A stretch of DNA of 61,199 nucleotides from Globomyces pollinis-pini (Eukaryota; Chytridiomycota; Chytridiomycetes; Rhizophydiales; Globomycetaceae): assembly GCA_025399215.1 (NCBI GenBank), contig MU621178.1, positions 1 through 61,199 of the forward strand. The letters run 5' to 3'. The notes below the pieces were generated by a model that saw only the letters and a program-made list of their open reading frames with translations, had not been told where the DNA came from and made no database searches. The position numbers and the translations under genes were made by a program. Shown here one piece after another: positions 40,133 through 53,780 of this stretch; position 1 is the first letter of the stretch, and the number at the start of each line of letters is the position of its first letter.

Positions 40133-40850
40133 CTACTTTCTCTTGTATTCAAATGTTGAATCCTTCAATAACACCAACCCACGATAAATATCACGCCCAC
40201 ACCCATAAAGGACAATCAACGGAATAACAATCCAGTTAGTATTCATGAAAGCTAAACCATAAACCAAAAAAAGCTTACCAAAATAGAAGTAACGATACAA
40301 TGGCAACGGAGTACAGTAAATATCACCATTGAAGAGTGCAGTAATATAATAAGTGATTGTACCATAAATATGGCTTACGGATATCACAGTGTATAACAAT
40401 TTGTAGATTGGGTTGTCCCTATACGCAAAATAACATGCAAGTAAACAAAGTGGACCAACAACAAACTATAGATTAATAAACAGTCATTACAGCAGTAAGA
40501 AATTCAACAGCCCAAACGAACGAGTTTTGGGTGAGATAACGGGAATCACTCTTAGAGTATTCTTTGTGTAAATCAGCAAAGTAGTTTGTTTGACTTGGTA
40601 AATCATAAACGTTAACCACGTAATATGCTTCAATAGTGGTATGGATAATACCAGATACAAGAATCCAAATAAAGGTTAATCTTCGAGAAAGGGATTGATG
40701 AGGGACTAGAATGTTATTTGCAAAGTAGATTGTCGCAACTAGACCAGCAAAGAACACCAAAAGGATAAACTCCATTGAGTGAGTATTAGGCACATATGTA
40801 GGAAGCTCCAAGTCAAGAGGATAGTAAGGATGACTAGCGTTAACCGACAT
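40133..40850 (-). CDS. EBP: Sterol delta8-delta7 isomerase, emopamil-binding-protein type
   Basis: Moves the sterol C8 double bond to C7 in the ER. The N-terminus SHPYYPLDLELPTYVPN is the family signature start. Helix motifs GIIHTTIEAYYVVN (with the catalytic His and Glu) and SDSRYLTQNSFVWAVEFLTAV (with the third acidic residue) are intact, followed across one intron by GPLCLLACYFAYRD, YTVISVSHIYGTITYYITAL, PLYRYFYFGKLFLVYGLAFM and a basic tail ending EYKRK. Four or five membrane helices, about 220 residues. This is the animal/plant EBP enzyme, unrelated in sequence to Erg2 of ascomycete and basidiomycete fungi. Confidence 0.9.
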
Positions 40851-41006
40851 TTGAAGAGTTAAAGTAAACGCGCAGTCAAAGTCAAGGGTTAATTTCTTTT
40901 ATCCGACAATCACACAGACCTGTGATAAACAAGATATGATAAATTTAAAAAAAACAAAATTTAGAGATCTGTTATGATCCAGATATATTAAACTCATATC
41001 TTACGA

Positions 41007-43976
41007 TTAACTCCAAAGTGAAGGATCGAACGATCCAAATTCAGCGATTTCGTCAATATTCTGATTGTCCACCGTATAAGATAACTTAATTCTCAGCCTG
41101 ATAGTTGTTTTAGTAGAATTTTCGATTTTCATCAATTGAAAAGCTTGCCCATTTGGTGTGATGTTGGATGAGGATGCAGGTTGCATTAACAGTTTAAAAT
41201 TCTAACATTAAGTAAAATAACCCCTACCTTTGGCACTGCTACTTGAAACAAAAGGTTGGTAATACTCACCGTGGCATAAAATGTGGCCTTAATTTGGGTT
41301 ATTGTTGAGGATTCTTTAATTGGAGTTAATGTTACAACCAAGCCATTTTTTTCATAACATTTAATTGGTGGATAGGTTGGAGAAGGATTTGATAGAGGTG
41401 TAGGTTCTTGTTTGTTTGGTGATTGAACGGGAGGGGTAGGACCAGAACCAAATAAATCACCCAACAAATCCACTGTAGCTTGGGTCTGTACCTGCGGCTG
41501 AGTTGCTTGAAGGGCAGGAATGGCAGTAGGTGCAGATCCAGTTAAGTTTAACCCTCCTAAAAGATCCATAATATCATCTTTTTGAGTAACTTGAGGCGCT
41601 CCAGCGTTACTTGAAATATCACCAATCAAGTCGAAAGATTTTTTTGTAGGGGAGGCTAATCATACATAGTTAAAAAGTACTCTTACTTACTTGTTGGAAC
41701 AACCCCTGCTGCTGTACCGGTTCCCTTAAGAGCTTCTTCTGTAACAGCGCTCTCTAACACAGGCATATGCTCTAACAGAGCAAATCTACCAAGTTATTAA
41801 ACATACATGAACCTTGTATCCGCATCAAGGTTGAAAATTTGATCATATTCCACTGCTCTTTGTTGAATTTCAACATCAATATTGACTTTGAGAGATTTGA
41901 TCACAGATTTGATCTTCCTAAACATAATTATATCCATATTTTTTACATAAGGACATCATCTTGCTTAAATCTAGCCGCCAATTTTACGAGAGCATTGACT
42001 CCATATTCCATAACAAAAGATGTTGCATAAGGCCCATTCAAAATTGTAATTATGGTGTTTGTTACTTCCATTTGTGTAGGGGTATTACTGATTTCTTGAG
42101 ATTCTCCATCATTGTCTTCGTCTGTGCCAAATCCAACAATCGCACCACTAGAAGTGGTCAAGATATCACCATATTCTCCCAAACACCAAAAAGCAGCTTG
42201 TAATAACCCCTCTTGCAGGAGAATCGTATCAGTTTGGTCTTTGATAAGCCTGTACAGCTTTTCTACAGCATATTGGTACACTACTCGATCGCCTGTTGTT
42301 ACCAATTTGACAAAGTGATTGATAACGGACTGGTCAACATACTGTCCAGCAACACGTAATACACGGATAACAGTGTCAATTTCCCACCGTTTGTTTGGTC
42401 GATATCTGCCCGCATAATCACAGATTCTAGTCGAAATGGAAGATTTAGAATCGTTTTCAGCAACTTCCAAAAATGAAAGTAATTCCCTAGTCAAGATTCG
42501 AATGTTTGCAGGAGTGATCAGATAGAAGGATAGATCGAGTGCCCTACGTCGTATAGAAATATCAGGATCTCTCAAACAGTCCAATACAGTTGCACGATGT
42601 CTTTGAAGTGCAGTTACATCAGCTGCTTCGGCGGTTTGTGAGGTCTTTGTCAAAGTTGTTAACGCCACATATCTATTAAATTAGGGAGCTTATTGCCATA
42701 CTTGATATTATTGTCACGGTTTTGTAAAAATCTATTTTTAAATCAGTAAATATGTGAAAACCTTCCTAGAATATTTATTCCCAAGACTCGAAGGGAGGAA
42801 TCGCTTTCTATATTCATAATTGTCAATACGGTTTCGTAAAGGATAGAATTTCCGACATTTTTCGAGGCTTCGGTTGTGGTTGCTACTTGAGCTAACACAT
42901 CATTCATTGCCTCACTAGCAGTTTGACTGCCTTTACCGAGTACTCGCAAGAGACGCAGAATCTTCACTTGTAAAAATGGGTCTGTAATGCCATTAACGTC
43001 ATGTTCAGGAGAAGATCCCCCTGCAACTAAGGTTTTCAAATGGCGACAAAGGAATGATACATGCTAAAATACAGTTAGTTGATTCGCAACATATGGACGT
43101 ATGGATATGATTGATAAACAAAAATACATACAGAAAAACAAGCATAGAAATGGAATGCATTGTAAGAAAAGTATGTTTTAGAGTATAAAGTGGTTGCCCC
43201 TTACCCCTCTAACAGATTGCTTAATTTCTTCACTGTCTACACACATTTGCTCCAACAGAGTCACTCCAGTCAATAACACACCATGATTTCTTTCACTTAA
43301 CAAGGCTACTGCTCTTTCCAAAAAGTGATCAGCTAAATCAGGAACTTTTCTGATAATTCTTAATGCTGTTAGACAAGCCTTTTTTCGAACATATGAATTT
43401 GAATTTCCAAGCAATCGTTCAACTTCACCTGAAAGATCTCTGGACATTTCTTGTGATGCAATATTTCCCAAAGTACACAATGCTAATCCAACAATATACA
43501 TATTTGAATTGTTCATGTCACTGTAAAAAAATGAATTCTTAATGTAATATACTTTTTTAAACAATTGGTAACCAAAGTTAGAGTTGCTTGATTCTCATCT
43601 AATAATAACATGGTACCCAAGTAGGCCAGTTTCTTGTCAGCAAAGCGAGGAGAAGCAGCTATAATTAAAATCAAAGATAATCCACTAACCCAACTTCAAG
43701 CATTCTATCTGACCAAAATGTGCTGGATAACCTAACAAATGAGAAATACAAATCCGTACCAAGCATATGAATATAAAGTAACTTTTCAATATTAATATAT
43801 CGAGTCATATTATTCTCTTCTTTGAAAGCAGTACGTATGTTGGCACTTTCTTTCTGAATGACAGCACGTTCATCTGAGGCAGTCTTGCATAGTCGAATTG
43901 ATTTAATCAAGTCTTTTAGCGACGTTTGTCCAATCACTGGAATCATCGACGTCAGTTTGTTCAGATTCAAATCCAT
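41007..43976 (-). CDS. AP1G: AP-1 clathrin adaptor gamma subunit
   Basis: The large subunit of the AP-1 adaptor, which packages cargo at the trans-Golgi network and endosomes. The start [20 protein letters not shown] leads to [20 protein letters not shown] and [11 protein letters not shown]. The helical trunk includes [20 protein letters not shown] and [20 protein letters not shown], plus [60 protein letters not shown] and [14 protein letters not shown] disordered hinge carries [10 protein letters not shown] and DLLGDLFG clathrin-box-like motifs. The appendage follows ([40 protein letters not shown]), ending SFDPSLWS at 41007. About eight introns. The gamma-type ear supports AP-1 over AP-2 alpha. 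Confidence 0.9.
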
Positions 43977-44267
43977 GGTGGTTCAATGATGAATTGGAAA
44001 AAATGAAAAGTCAAGGGATAGACCAAAAATCACTAAAACAGATGACGTGTAACAAATTCATATCTAGTTGCTAGGATGTAAATCAAAGAAACTTTTTAAC
44101 TCTTATGTGATGGAAATGGAACGCGCTGTTTCGTTGATCTGTCTATGTAATTCACATGATTCAATGCATCTAAAATATACAAATCCTCATTCTTTCAGGA
44201 CACAATTCACATGAACGAAATATATATTATAATCAATCACAATGAATCTATTTCATTGTACTCATCC

Positions 44268-47200
44268 TCATTCTTTCATGACACATTGTCGAAAAGCTTC
44301 CTTCATATCAACAATGTCGGCTTCAAGTTCAAGGATCTTTTCTTCCTTTTCTCCCAACAACTCCAATACTGTCGAATATCTAGGTTTAGATGAAAAGGCA
44401 ATGCGTACCTGTTTTCCAATTCGGCCAATTCAACCTTTAGTGAACTGGTTTGTTCTATTAGTGGATTCCTACTATAAGTTTTCTTTGTAATTACAATGTT
44501 TCAAACTGTTGCTCTAGTTCAACTAATTGTTTCGTTGTTTCATCTGAAAATTTCAATTCTATCTGTCAAGTTACCTCGCTCTCTAATTAAAATGCTGACC
44601 TGGTTCTCTAATATTTGAATTTGTCCTTTGGATTGCTTTAATTGACTGTTTAATTGACCAATAGCCAATCCCGATATATTTCGTTTCGGATTTCCATCAG
44701 ACGCTGAAGGTAGTGGACTGGTGGGTGTAGTGGGAGATGATTGTATCTCTATTTTCAAATCATGTCTTAACTGTTTCTCATTTTGAGATTGTTGACGTAG
44801 TTGACTAATCTCTTTCTAAATTGATGATTAGTTGTAAAGTATTTCGTACTTTGTGTTTTTCTTTCAATTCTTGTATTTCTAATGCACGATTTTCTGCCAA
44901 CTCTTTCAATTCTTGTTTGAGTTTCTGAACAGTTTCATCTAGCTCTGCGTTTCTTTGGGTTTGGTTCTATAAACAATTAAAAAAGTTGTTTAATTACATT
45001 AAAATTTTCAATCAAAGTCCCACTTTCAGATTTTAATTTCATCACTTGTTGCTGTTCACCTTCCAATCGCATTTCCTATCAATTATTTCACTAATTCACA
45101 ATACCATCTCCATCATTCGATCAGTTAATTCAGTGACTTTTTTCAACATGTCGGATTTTTCTTGCTCAGATGATTGGAATTTTTGTATCCAACTATAATA
45201 GTTAATCATTCAATTATGAAATAATATACACAGATTCTGTTTGTTCCCATTCTTGACGGGCATGTCGATGATGTTCTTCCAACGATGAGATTTGCTGAAG
45301 GAATGGTGCAGTGATTTCATGTTGTGAAAAGTATAGCTCTTCGTTTCGGTATTCTGCTGTTTGTAAACGTTGTTCCAAGACTTTGATTTGCTTCTGGTAT
45401 ATTTCTGAGAATATCAGTGATATGACATTACCTTCTTTGGAGCTATGTTCCCTCTCTAGTTCCTTAATTCTCGATTGAGATTGCTGAGTCTATCTTTTAA
45501 GCTATTTGATGAATACCAGTTGCTCAAGAGAGTCCTGTAACTCAAAAACCTTTTGCTTATAAGTTGATAATTCTCTTGACACTTCTTCTGTTTTTTCCAT
45601 CTATAACTAATTATCAAAAACTTAATGAACCTGTTTTTGTAGAGCCTCGGATTGTAACATTGCTTGAGCTTCACTGTCCTTTTTTCTCAACTCCTCAACC
45701 AACTGCTCCATTGATGCTAAACTAGCAGTCATATCAGTTTGTTTCTGGTTTAAAACAATTTGAGTTGATTCCAATTCTTTTATTCTTTTACCTTGCTTGG
45801 TATTGAGATCCTTTAAAATGCCATTTGATTCTACGTTATTAGAGAATAGAATAAACCTTCCAATTGAGACGAATCCTCATTTAATCCCTGGATTTTATTC
45901 ATCAGTTGTTCAATTTTGGTCATTGCAGTCTCATATTTTTTGGATAGTTCTTGCAATTCGTTTTTAGTATCTTCTACTTCTTTGCGATACTTTTTGACAG
46001 ACATGTTAGCCTTTAAAACTTCTTTGGATAAATTTTCACCTTCTTGTAGTAATCCAGCAATACTAATTTCTTTTTCATTGACGATCGTTTTCAGGTCTTC
46101 AATTTGCTTGAGAGCAGTGCTACTTTGTTTTAAATTCTTTGTTAGTTGTAATTTTTCATTTTCACTATCGGTAATTGTCTTTTTTAGCTTATTGATATTA
46201 GAAACCAAGTCACCGGAGACTTTCTTGGCTCGAAGTTTTTCTTCATCTAAAGACTGTTGAGCTTTTGATAGTTGAGAATTCAAAAACTCTAATTGATCAT
46301 GTAGTTCTGCGTTCTTTTTCATACAAGCTACCAATTGTTGTTCTCTTTGCTCTAATATAGTGACTGATATAACTGGATTGTTTTCTATCTCTTTTTTAGA
46401 TGTTTTGGAATCAAAATCTTTTTGTGGTGATTTTGGTCTCGCTGGAGCTTTAGTTGATTCAAAGTTGGACGATTCTAAATCTATTTTCACTTGTGCTTTT
46501 CCCAATATATGTTTTTCTGTTCCTATTTCAGTCACTTTTTCTTTTTGTGGTGATTTTGGTCTAACCGGAGCTTTACTTGATTCTGAAGTTAACGATTCTA
46601 ACCCTATTTTCACTTGTGCTTCTTCCGTCGCCTGTTTTTCAATTCTTATTTCAGTTCCTTTATCATTGGATCGATCTTTTTGCGGTGATTTTGGCCTTTG
46701 TGGGACATTATCTGATGGTAAAATATTTGAAGAATCCTTATTTGGTGATGTTGGTGACTTTTTATTCATCTTTAAACCTTGATTAGCTTCTTCTGGTGCG
46801 GTACCGACCATATTGTTTGTTGGGTTGGGTAATTTCAATGGTTCTGCTACAATAGGGGACAATTTACGTTGATTTGTATTTGTTTCTATGTCCTTTGATG
46901 CAAATATAGTTGAAGATACATTTGAAGTTGCTGATATTGCTTTACTCTTCTGTAGTTGTTGATCAACATTCAAATCTGATACTTGACTTTGAGTGTCTTT
47001 AGGTACATCTTGCTTCAAGTTTGGACTAAGAGGGCTTTTTGGCATTGGTACCTTGACTGCAGCAGCAATTTCAGAAGAGATAGGTGATATATTGTCTGTT
47101 ATATTATTAGTTTCTTCAATGATGATACTATCATCATCCCAACCTTCCTTATTCCAATCATCAGCACTATTTGAGTGTTTAATATTGTTATTTTCCAATT

Positions 47201-47405
47201 CCAACTCGCCTATTAATACTGATTCTGATTCTGATTTAGAGTGTAAAGATGCGAATGATTTTGTTTTACTGAATACGTTTGATGAAGAATGATTTTGTGT
47301 CAAATCTACTACTAATTCTTGCTTTTTTGGGGTATCTAGAATGGTATCTAACTGATTCTCTACCGAGTCTACAGCTTCTTTTACATATTTCAACCAGCTA
47401 TTCAT
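44268..47405 (-). CDS. TMF1-like golgin (TATA-element-modulatory-factor family)
   Basis: A Golgi tether that binds Rab6. The N-terminus MNSWLKYVKEAVDSVENQLD matches the short amphipathic start of TMF/Sgm1-type golgins. A Ser/Pro-rich disordered region of about 340 residues follows, with an acidic patch DDWNKEGWDDDS and three copies of RPKSPQK (residues 237-243, 282-288, 323-329). From about residue 345 it is coiled coil. Several 3' exons continue the coiled coil and the last yields TVLELLGEKEEKILELEADI then VDMKEAFRQCVMKE-stop, the conserved Rab6-binding C-terminus of the family. It is head to head with a GRIP golgin, 327 bp between start codons. Confidence 0.82.
46419..46697 (-). repeat. Protein-level tandem repeats with SPxK sites in TMF1-like golgin
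   Basis: About 40-45-residue units, each ending RPKSPQK, repeat here with the shared pattern TEI..EK...AQVKI.LES...ES.KAP.RPKSPQK. Each KSPQK is a consensus for proline-directed (CDK-type) phosphorylation. Confidence 0.75.
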
Positions 47406-47732
47406 GCAATGGTTTTTAAAGTAAAAAATGAACGAATTGAATAATTAGTTTCTCAATTTCATTTTACCCAATCAATTGATAGATTTAAGTTTATAAAACA
47501 CTTTATTAATTGGTTTTCAATAACATGTAATTACATGAAATAATTCTAGTACAAATATTTGTATGGATGACATTTACACTAAGTTACTGTTACCAGTTAT
47601 TAATTAAAAGTTACAGTTTCTTAATGACTACAACTACAGTTACTTTACTAGTTAGGGTTACTTGATGGTTACTGGTTAGGGTTAAATCAGGACAAGTACT
47701 AGGGTTAGTGGTTAGGGTTAGTTATTTTGTAG
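47406..47732. promoter_or_regulatory. Bidirectional golgin promoter with TTAGGGTTA motifs
   Basis: The 327-bp spacer between the divergent TMF1-like and GRIP-golgin genes holds four telo-box-like motifs in one orientation: ttagggttac (47652), ttagggtta (47675), ctagggttag (47699) and ttagggttag (47712). This is the second divergent promoter in the window with clustered TTAGGG. Function is inferred from recurrence and position. Confidence 0.6.
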
Positions 47733-50700
47733 ATGAATGAAAGCAACGGAACATTCTATTCAGGGATACAAGCAAGGTAATCACTTCTTTTATTTACTGG
47801 TATCCCTATTATTCAATTACTGGTAACCGGTATTATTCTTAGTATCATTATATTATCCAATCTTGAGAAACTAACAATAAAGATTACAAGAAGCTGCTAA
47901 AGTAACAACTACTATATTCAACAATAACAATAATAATACTAGTACGGATAATAATATTATCGATACTAGTGTAGATACAAATGATCAATCAGAACTAGAA
48001 AAATTAAAATCAAGATTCATTGGTAATCCTATACAAATAACAATTAGATTTAGCAAGAGCTTATAAATCTACTAAACAAAATTATGATAATGTTGTAGAA
48101 ATAATCAACAAAAATTCAAATATTAATCAATTATCTTCTCAACAAGATTTAAACGATTTAGCTTCTCTATTAAAAGCTTCAACTCACAACTTTAACGCTG
48201 ATAGAGATATAACCAAATTAGTAGATCAAATAAATAAACTTAAATCTCAACATGAATTGGATTTAGACACAAACGCGGATTTGTATTCTTTTCTTTCTAA
48301 TACTAGATATGCTGCTCAACAAGCTCAATTAATCGCTAAAGAAGAAGAAATTAACAAACTTAAACACAGGATCAATAAATTAGATGCTCTCACTGCTGGT
48401 TCAGATTCTCCTGATTCTCCTGCTTCTTCTAATGATCCTCTCTACTTGAAACTTAAAATTAGAGAACTATCCACCGCTCTTAAAAATGTCGCTTCTCAGC
48501 GTAATACTGCCCTTCAAAAATTGAAAGGTGTGTCTCCATTCAATTCACCATCTATCATGAACCCGTCACCACAAATCACGTTAATTCATCACTGCAATTC
48601 TCTATCACTACACTTCACTATGACTTGTCATGGCAAATCACTATTTATCATTGACCCATCACTGCAACTCATCCATTTATCATTGCACTACATCACTGTA
48701 TATCGTTCACATACTACAATATATCATTAACATATCAATCACACATCACTTGATGCCACTGCAAATCGCTATTTTTTACCAATTATTCAATACAAACTGT
48801 TATATATCACAACATATCACTAATAATCAGTACAATTGACTAAAAATCACCAGTTAATCCATATATATCGCCAATTATCACCGCTTATATTCACCCCATC
48901 ACATATGCGATGTTTGCAACAAAATCAAAAATCACCCATTTTTACCACAAAACCATTCACAACATATCATATAATCCTAAAATTATGTTCTGTCTACCTT
49001 TAATAGTATCTTACTTTTAATCTTACTCTTTAACCTGCTTCTTAAATTTTGACTAACATTATAGAAACAGGAAAAGATCAAGAAGAAACAAGCGACCTGC
49101 GATCAGATCGCAATTCATCAGAATCACTAAACAACCTGGCCACCCTCGTCACCAATGACTTGGAATCTCAAGTACAGGCATTACAATCCAAATTAGATTT
49201 GCAGGCTAATTCTAATACTGTCTTGACAAACAAGTACAAGGCTTTGTCCGCTGAGCATGATACTCTATTGGATTCTAATCATATCTTGACTGAGCAGAAA
49301 CTTGAAAACGAAAAGGTATGCTTGATTTATCTTTTTATCTTGGAATATCCATAATCTGTTTTTCTCCTTTATTCTTTGTTGTTAAATTCTAATTATTCAT
49401 TTGTTCATCTTTATCACACAAGTCGGTCATTTTTGTTAGTCCATTTTTCGCATCAATGAAATGAATGATTTACTAATTCTGATAGGTTTTTATCCAAAGT
49501 TTAATGAAAGGTGATTGCCGATTTACGATCCCAAATATCCTGTGTGGTGGATGAAATGGGCCAAGTGACTGATGAACTAGATAGTGTGAAGCTCAAGTCA
49601 GTAGAATTATTAGAATTGAAGGTATTTAACGACTCTTTTCAAATTCACATTCTTTTCTAAGAAAATGAATGATGAAATATTGGTTTTATGTAACTACTTG
49701 CAAACTTATTTGCACTTGAATGTTGACTCAAAGGAGTCATTACTATATTCATGATAAGCAAAGCTAAATTTATCACAACGTTATTCATAAAACTTTGAAT
49801 ACTAATATTAAAGGTCTCACATGAAAAAACCATCTCAGAATTAAGAAATGAATTAAAGAATGAACAAACCAAAACAAAAGAATTAACAATTGAAATTCAA
49901 ACTCAAACGGATAATAGTCCCAAATCCGAAAAATCACCAAACAGTGAAATGATTCGACTTGAAAGTCGAGAACGGATGGCACAACTTGAAACCAGATTAC
50001 GTATCGTACAAGATAAACTTAATTTAATTGAAAATGAAAAATCAAAAATTCAACAAGAATTAAAGAATTGTGAATTAGAAAAGATTAAATTGAAGGATGA
50101 TTTGAAAATTAGTGAACAAGATGGATTGAAATTACAACAAGAATTGAAACAACAAGTTGAAATCCAACAAGATTTAAACGTACAATTACAGAATCAACAA
50201 CAATTACTCAATCAACTGTCAGAACAATCTGTAAATCCTAAACTGTTGGATCAAGAATTAAACAATCAAACAGGTGTCAATGAAGGATTAGCGAATTCAA
50301 CGCCTTCACCATCTGATTCCATAGATGTCAATCAGTTGAATACTCAAATTGAGGATTATCAGAAACAAATTCAAAAGTTGAATTCCATGAATGAACAATA
50401 TTTGGTTGAAATCAATAAATTAAAGAATGATTTGATTATTAAACAAAAGGTATGATATGTTGATTTGTTTATCATTAGAATTCAACTGTTGAATCACATC
50501 CATTAGATGATTCCAAGCCAGATGATACACTGCAGAATGTCAAATTGGAAAATGGTAAACTAGAATGATGTAACAATTTAGATACAGTGTTGAGTGAAAT
50601 GCAAGGTACCATTGACCAACTTGGTAAGGAAATCAAATCCAAGACTGATGAATTGGAGCAATTGAAACAAATGCATGATGGAAAAATTTCCATAGATGTT

Positions 50701-53554
50701 GAAGAATTGAATCAATTGAAACAAAGTATACAAGATAAATCTAAACAATGTCAAGAAAATGATATGACAAATGAAAAACTAAAGAAAGACATTGTAGAGG
50801 TTCAAGATCAGGTCAAGATATTAAACCTTCAGATTGAAAAAAATCAAAATTTCGAGTTAGATTTGAAAAAACTTCAAGATACTGTAGTAAAGTACAAGAA
50901 TGAAATTTCAAAACATGATGATTATAAAACAACAGTTAATCAAGAAAAAATCCAAATTGAAACTGAAATGAAGAAATTGAAGAGTCAAATTGAAAGTTTG
51001 AAAATCACAAATGGATCTTTGAATGATATCAAGATTGGATTAAATGATCAATTGGAAATTTTAAACAAGCAATTGAATGAAAAATCAAGTGAAATTGAAA
51101 AGTTAAAGAATCAATTCATAGTGTGTCAAAATATTGTTGTACAATACAAAGAAAAACTTTTAAAATGTCAAGAAGAGTATCAAACACAATTAGCTAAACT
51201 TTCGAATGAGAAAGAACAAGTTGAAACGGAATTATCAGAATTAAAGATTATCAATGAATCATTATCGAAAGTGAATGAAGATACAAGTGAAGAAATGGTG
51301 AATTCCATTAAATTGGTAACTGATCATCAACAAATCCAAACCAAATATAATACATTATTACAAGATTATAAACAACTTCAGATTGAATTCAAGAAAATTG
51401 AAAAGAATGGATTTGAATTGAATGAAATCAAAAAAATGAATGGCGAAATGAAAAAGAAAGAATTGGATTGTATGAATGAAATTGAAATCTTGGAAAATGA
51501 TAAACAATCCAAATTGAATGAAATTGAAAGATTAAAGGCTAATTTAATCAATTACAATCAACTTGAAATGAACCATAATCAACTGATTGATGAATTGGAA
51601 TCATTGAAGGTTGAAATGAATCAATTGAAATTCGAATTATCAGAGAATCAAAATCAAAAAGATGTTGCAAAACGTGATGATAGTGAAATAACAGAGTCAA
51701 AGAAAGAATTGGAACGAATTGAACAATTATCAAAAACTCTTCAAAGTCAATTAGATGATTCCAATATTCGTATGGAAACATATATGAAAATGGAAATTTT
51801 ATTTAATGATACGAAATCAGAATTGGAACAATTAAAACAAACATTGTTAAATTATGATCAATTAAAAGAAAATGTTCAAGAATTGGAATTAAAATTAAAA
51901 GAATCTGAAGAAAAATTAAAAGATTATGAAATGAATGTAGTGAATGAACAAGATATTGAATCCATGCGAAATTCAATGACATCAATGAAAGAATCAGTAA
52001 CCAATTTAGAAACAGAAACTGTTGAATTACAGAATACCATTCAAGAGAAAGAAATGGGAATAGCTGAATTACAAGATAAACTTGCAATCATGACACAGAA
52101 ATTTACAATGGAAGAAGAAAAGAAATCAAAATCCATACAATTGTTGAGAAGTAACGATTTTGAAATGATTAATGATGATAGGTGTAAAGAATAAAACAAT
52201 TAAATTGGAGAATGATTTACAAGCAAAGGAAGGATTGATATCAAAGTTAGAAAAGGAAATTCAAGAAAAATCCAGTAAATTACAAACCAATGAAACATTA
52301 TTGAATGATAAACAAAAGTCCAATGATCAATTAAGTAAACAATTGGAAGAAAATCAAAAACAATTGGTTAAATTAAAGACATTAACGGATGAAGTTGAAT
52401 TTTTAAAATCAGAACTGAGCAAAGAAAAAGAAAAATATATCAAATTGAATCAAGAACATCAACAATTGATTCAAACTTCCAATATTGAATTAACAAATAC
52501 AGTTGAAAAATTAAAGACAACATTTGAACATGATACTAATTTAATTAAAACGAATAATTTAACATTACAACAACAAGTATCACAATATCAACAAGATCTT
52601 GAAGAATGTCAACATCGAAATGAAATTTTTGAACAAGATTTGAATACTTGTAAATCATTATTTGAAAACAAATGTAATGAATATGATTTGATTAAATTAC
52701 AAATAACTGAAATCGAAGTTGGATATTATGATGGACAACAAGAAATATTGAAGATGAATGAAGAAAAAAGTTTATTGAAGCAAACTGTGAAAATACATTT
52801 GAAAGAATTAGATGAACGATTGGAGATAATAGAAAACAAAGATAAGGAAATAGAAAATAATCGAATTGAATTGATACGACTTGGTATTGTTTATTGTTAA
52901 TAGTAGGTCAATGTTGTGATGAATTGAAAGACGATAATGATAAGTTGATGGAAAAAATAAAAGTGTTGGAATCACAACAAAATACAAGTTTTTTGAAGGA
53001 TTCGGAAGTGATGCAAGAATCTGTTCAAAATTCGGTAAGATTTCATTTTGGAAATATTAATTTTTAGATTAAATTGAAAGAATTGGAAGATAAAATTAAA
53101 TTGTTGTGTAAAGAAAAGGTTGATTGGACAGTTGAAAAGGATAGTTTATTATCAGATTTTAGAATGAGAGAAATGCAATTGAAGAATTTGAATTCAGTAA
53201 AGGAATGACGATTAATCTATAGACATTAAAGGATGAAGTCCGAAAGTTATCGGGTCGATCATCTGCATCATCTTCAGTTGTGAATTCACCTATTCTAAGT
53301 CGATCTGATTCGAATGATCGATCTTTTTCACAACAGAATTCATCTAGGAATTCTATTTCAAGAATAGGTGTACCTGATCCTGAACCAGAATATTTGAAAC
53401 ATGTAGTCTTGAAATTTTTGGAAGCAAACAAAAAAGTATGATTAATTATGTAATCTTAATTTTATAGTCTCAGAGATCTCAACTTATCAATGTATTGGCA
53501 ATGTTATTAAAATTTGATGAAAATGAATTGAAAAATGCATTAAAGTTTGCTTAA
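47733..53554 (+). CDS. GRIP-domain golgin (very long coiled coil)
   Basis: Starts MNESNGTFYSGIQAR and continues through about 11 exons; the two largest exons (50587-52194 and 52172-52900 frames) are continuous coiled coil of the golgin-245/IMH1 type. The C-terminus, after a Ser/Asn-rich linker (SGRSSASSSVVNSPILSRSD), is a GRIP domain: EPEYLKHVVLKFLE then a tiny intron and RSQLINVLAMLLKFDENELK, ending at 53554. The conserved Tyr for Arl1 binding is kept (PEYLKHVV). Such golgins are recruited to the trans-Golgi by Arl1 and capture endosome-derived vesicles. About 1,600 residues. One intron (48528-49064) is unusually long and repeat-rich. Internal exon borders around 49350-49810 and 52160-52200 are approximate. 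Confidence 0.85.
48528..49064 (+). repeat. 537-nt intron filled with degenerate ATCAC-type repeats
   Basis: Spliced out, the gap joins ALQKLK to ETGKDQEET in frame (donor ag|gtgtgtc, acceptor tatag|aaac). Other introns here are mostly 25-65 nt. The segment contains more than a dozen irregularly spaced AATCAC/ATCACT/ATCATT words with short Thr/Ile/His-like translation in any frame, suggesting a decayed minisatellite. Confidence 0.7.
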
Positions 53555-53780
53555 CATAATTTTTTACATTCAATTGATATTAATATAATGTATTTCAATC
53601 AAGTCATTAAAATTTGATATAATAGTAATTGGTAAACCTTCATCAATTTAAACTAATTGTAACAAGAAAATTGGTTTTTTGCAAAAATCAAATTTGTATT
53701 ATATACAAGTCGCGACGCGCTAAACTCTATAAAATCAAAACAGATTGGAAAACTTTCGATTAACGGGACAATTAAAAATA

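Noticed and set aside
45916..47292. Several + strand open frames
   Set aside because: They lie antisense to the TMF1-like golgin first exon, and low-complexity Ser/Phe translation is typical of shadows.
48531..48839. Open frames rich in His/Ile/Thr/Ser
   Set aside because: They read through the ATCAC-repeat intron of the GRIP golgin; splicing across restores the coiled-coil frame.
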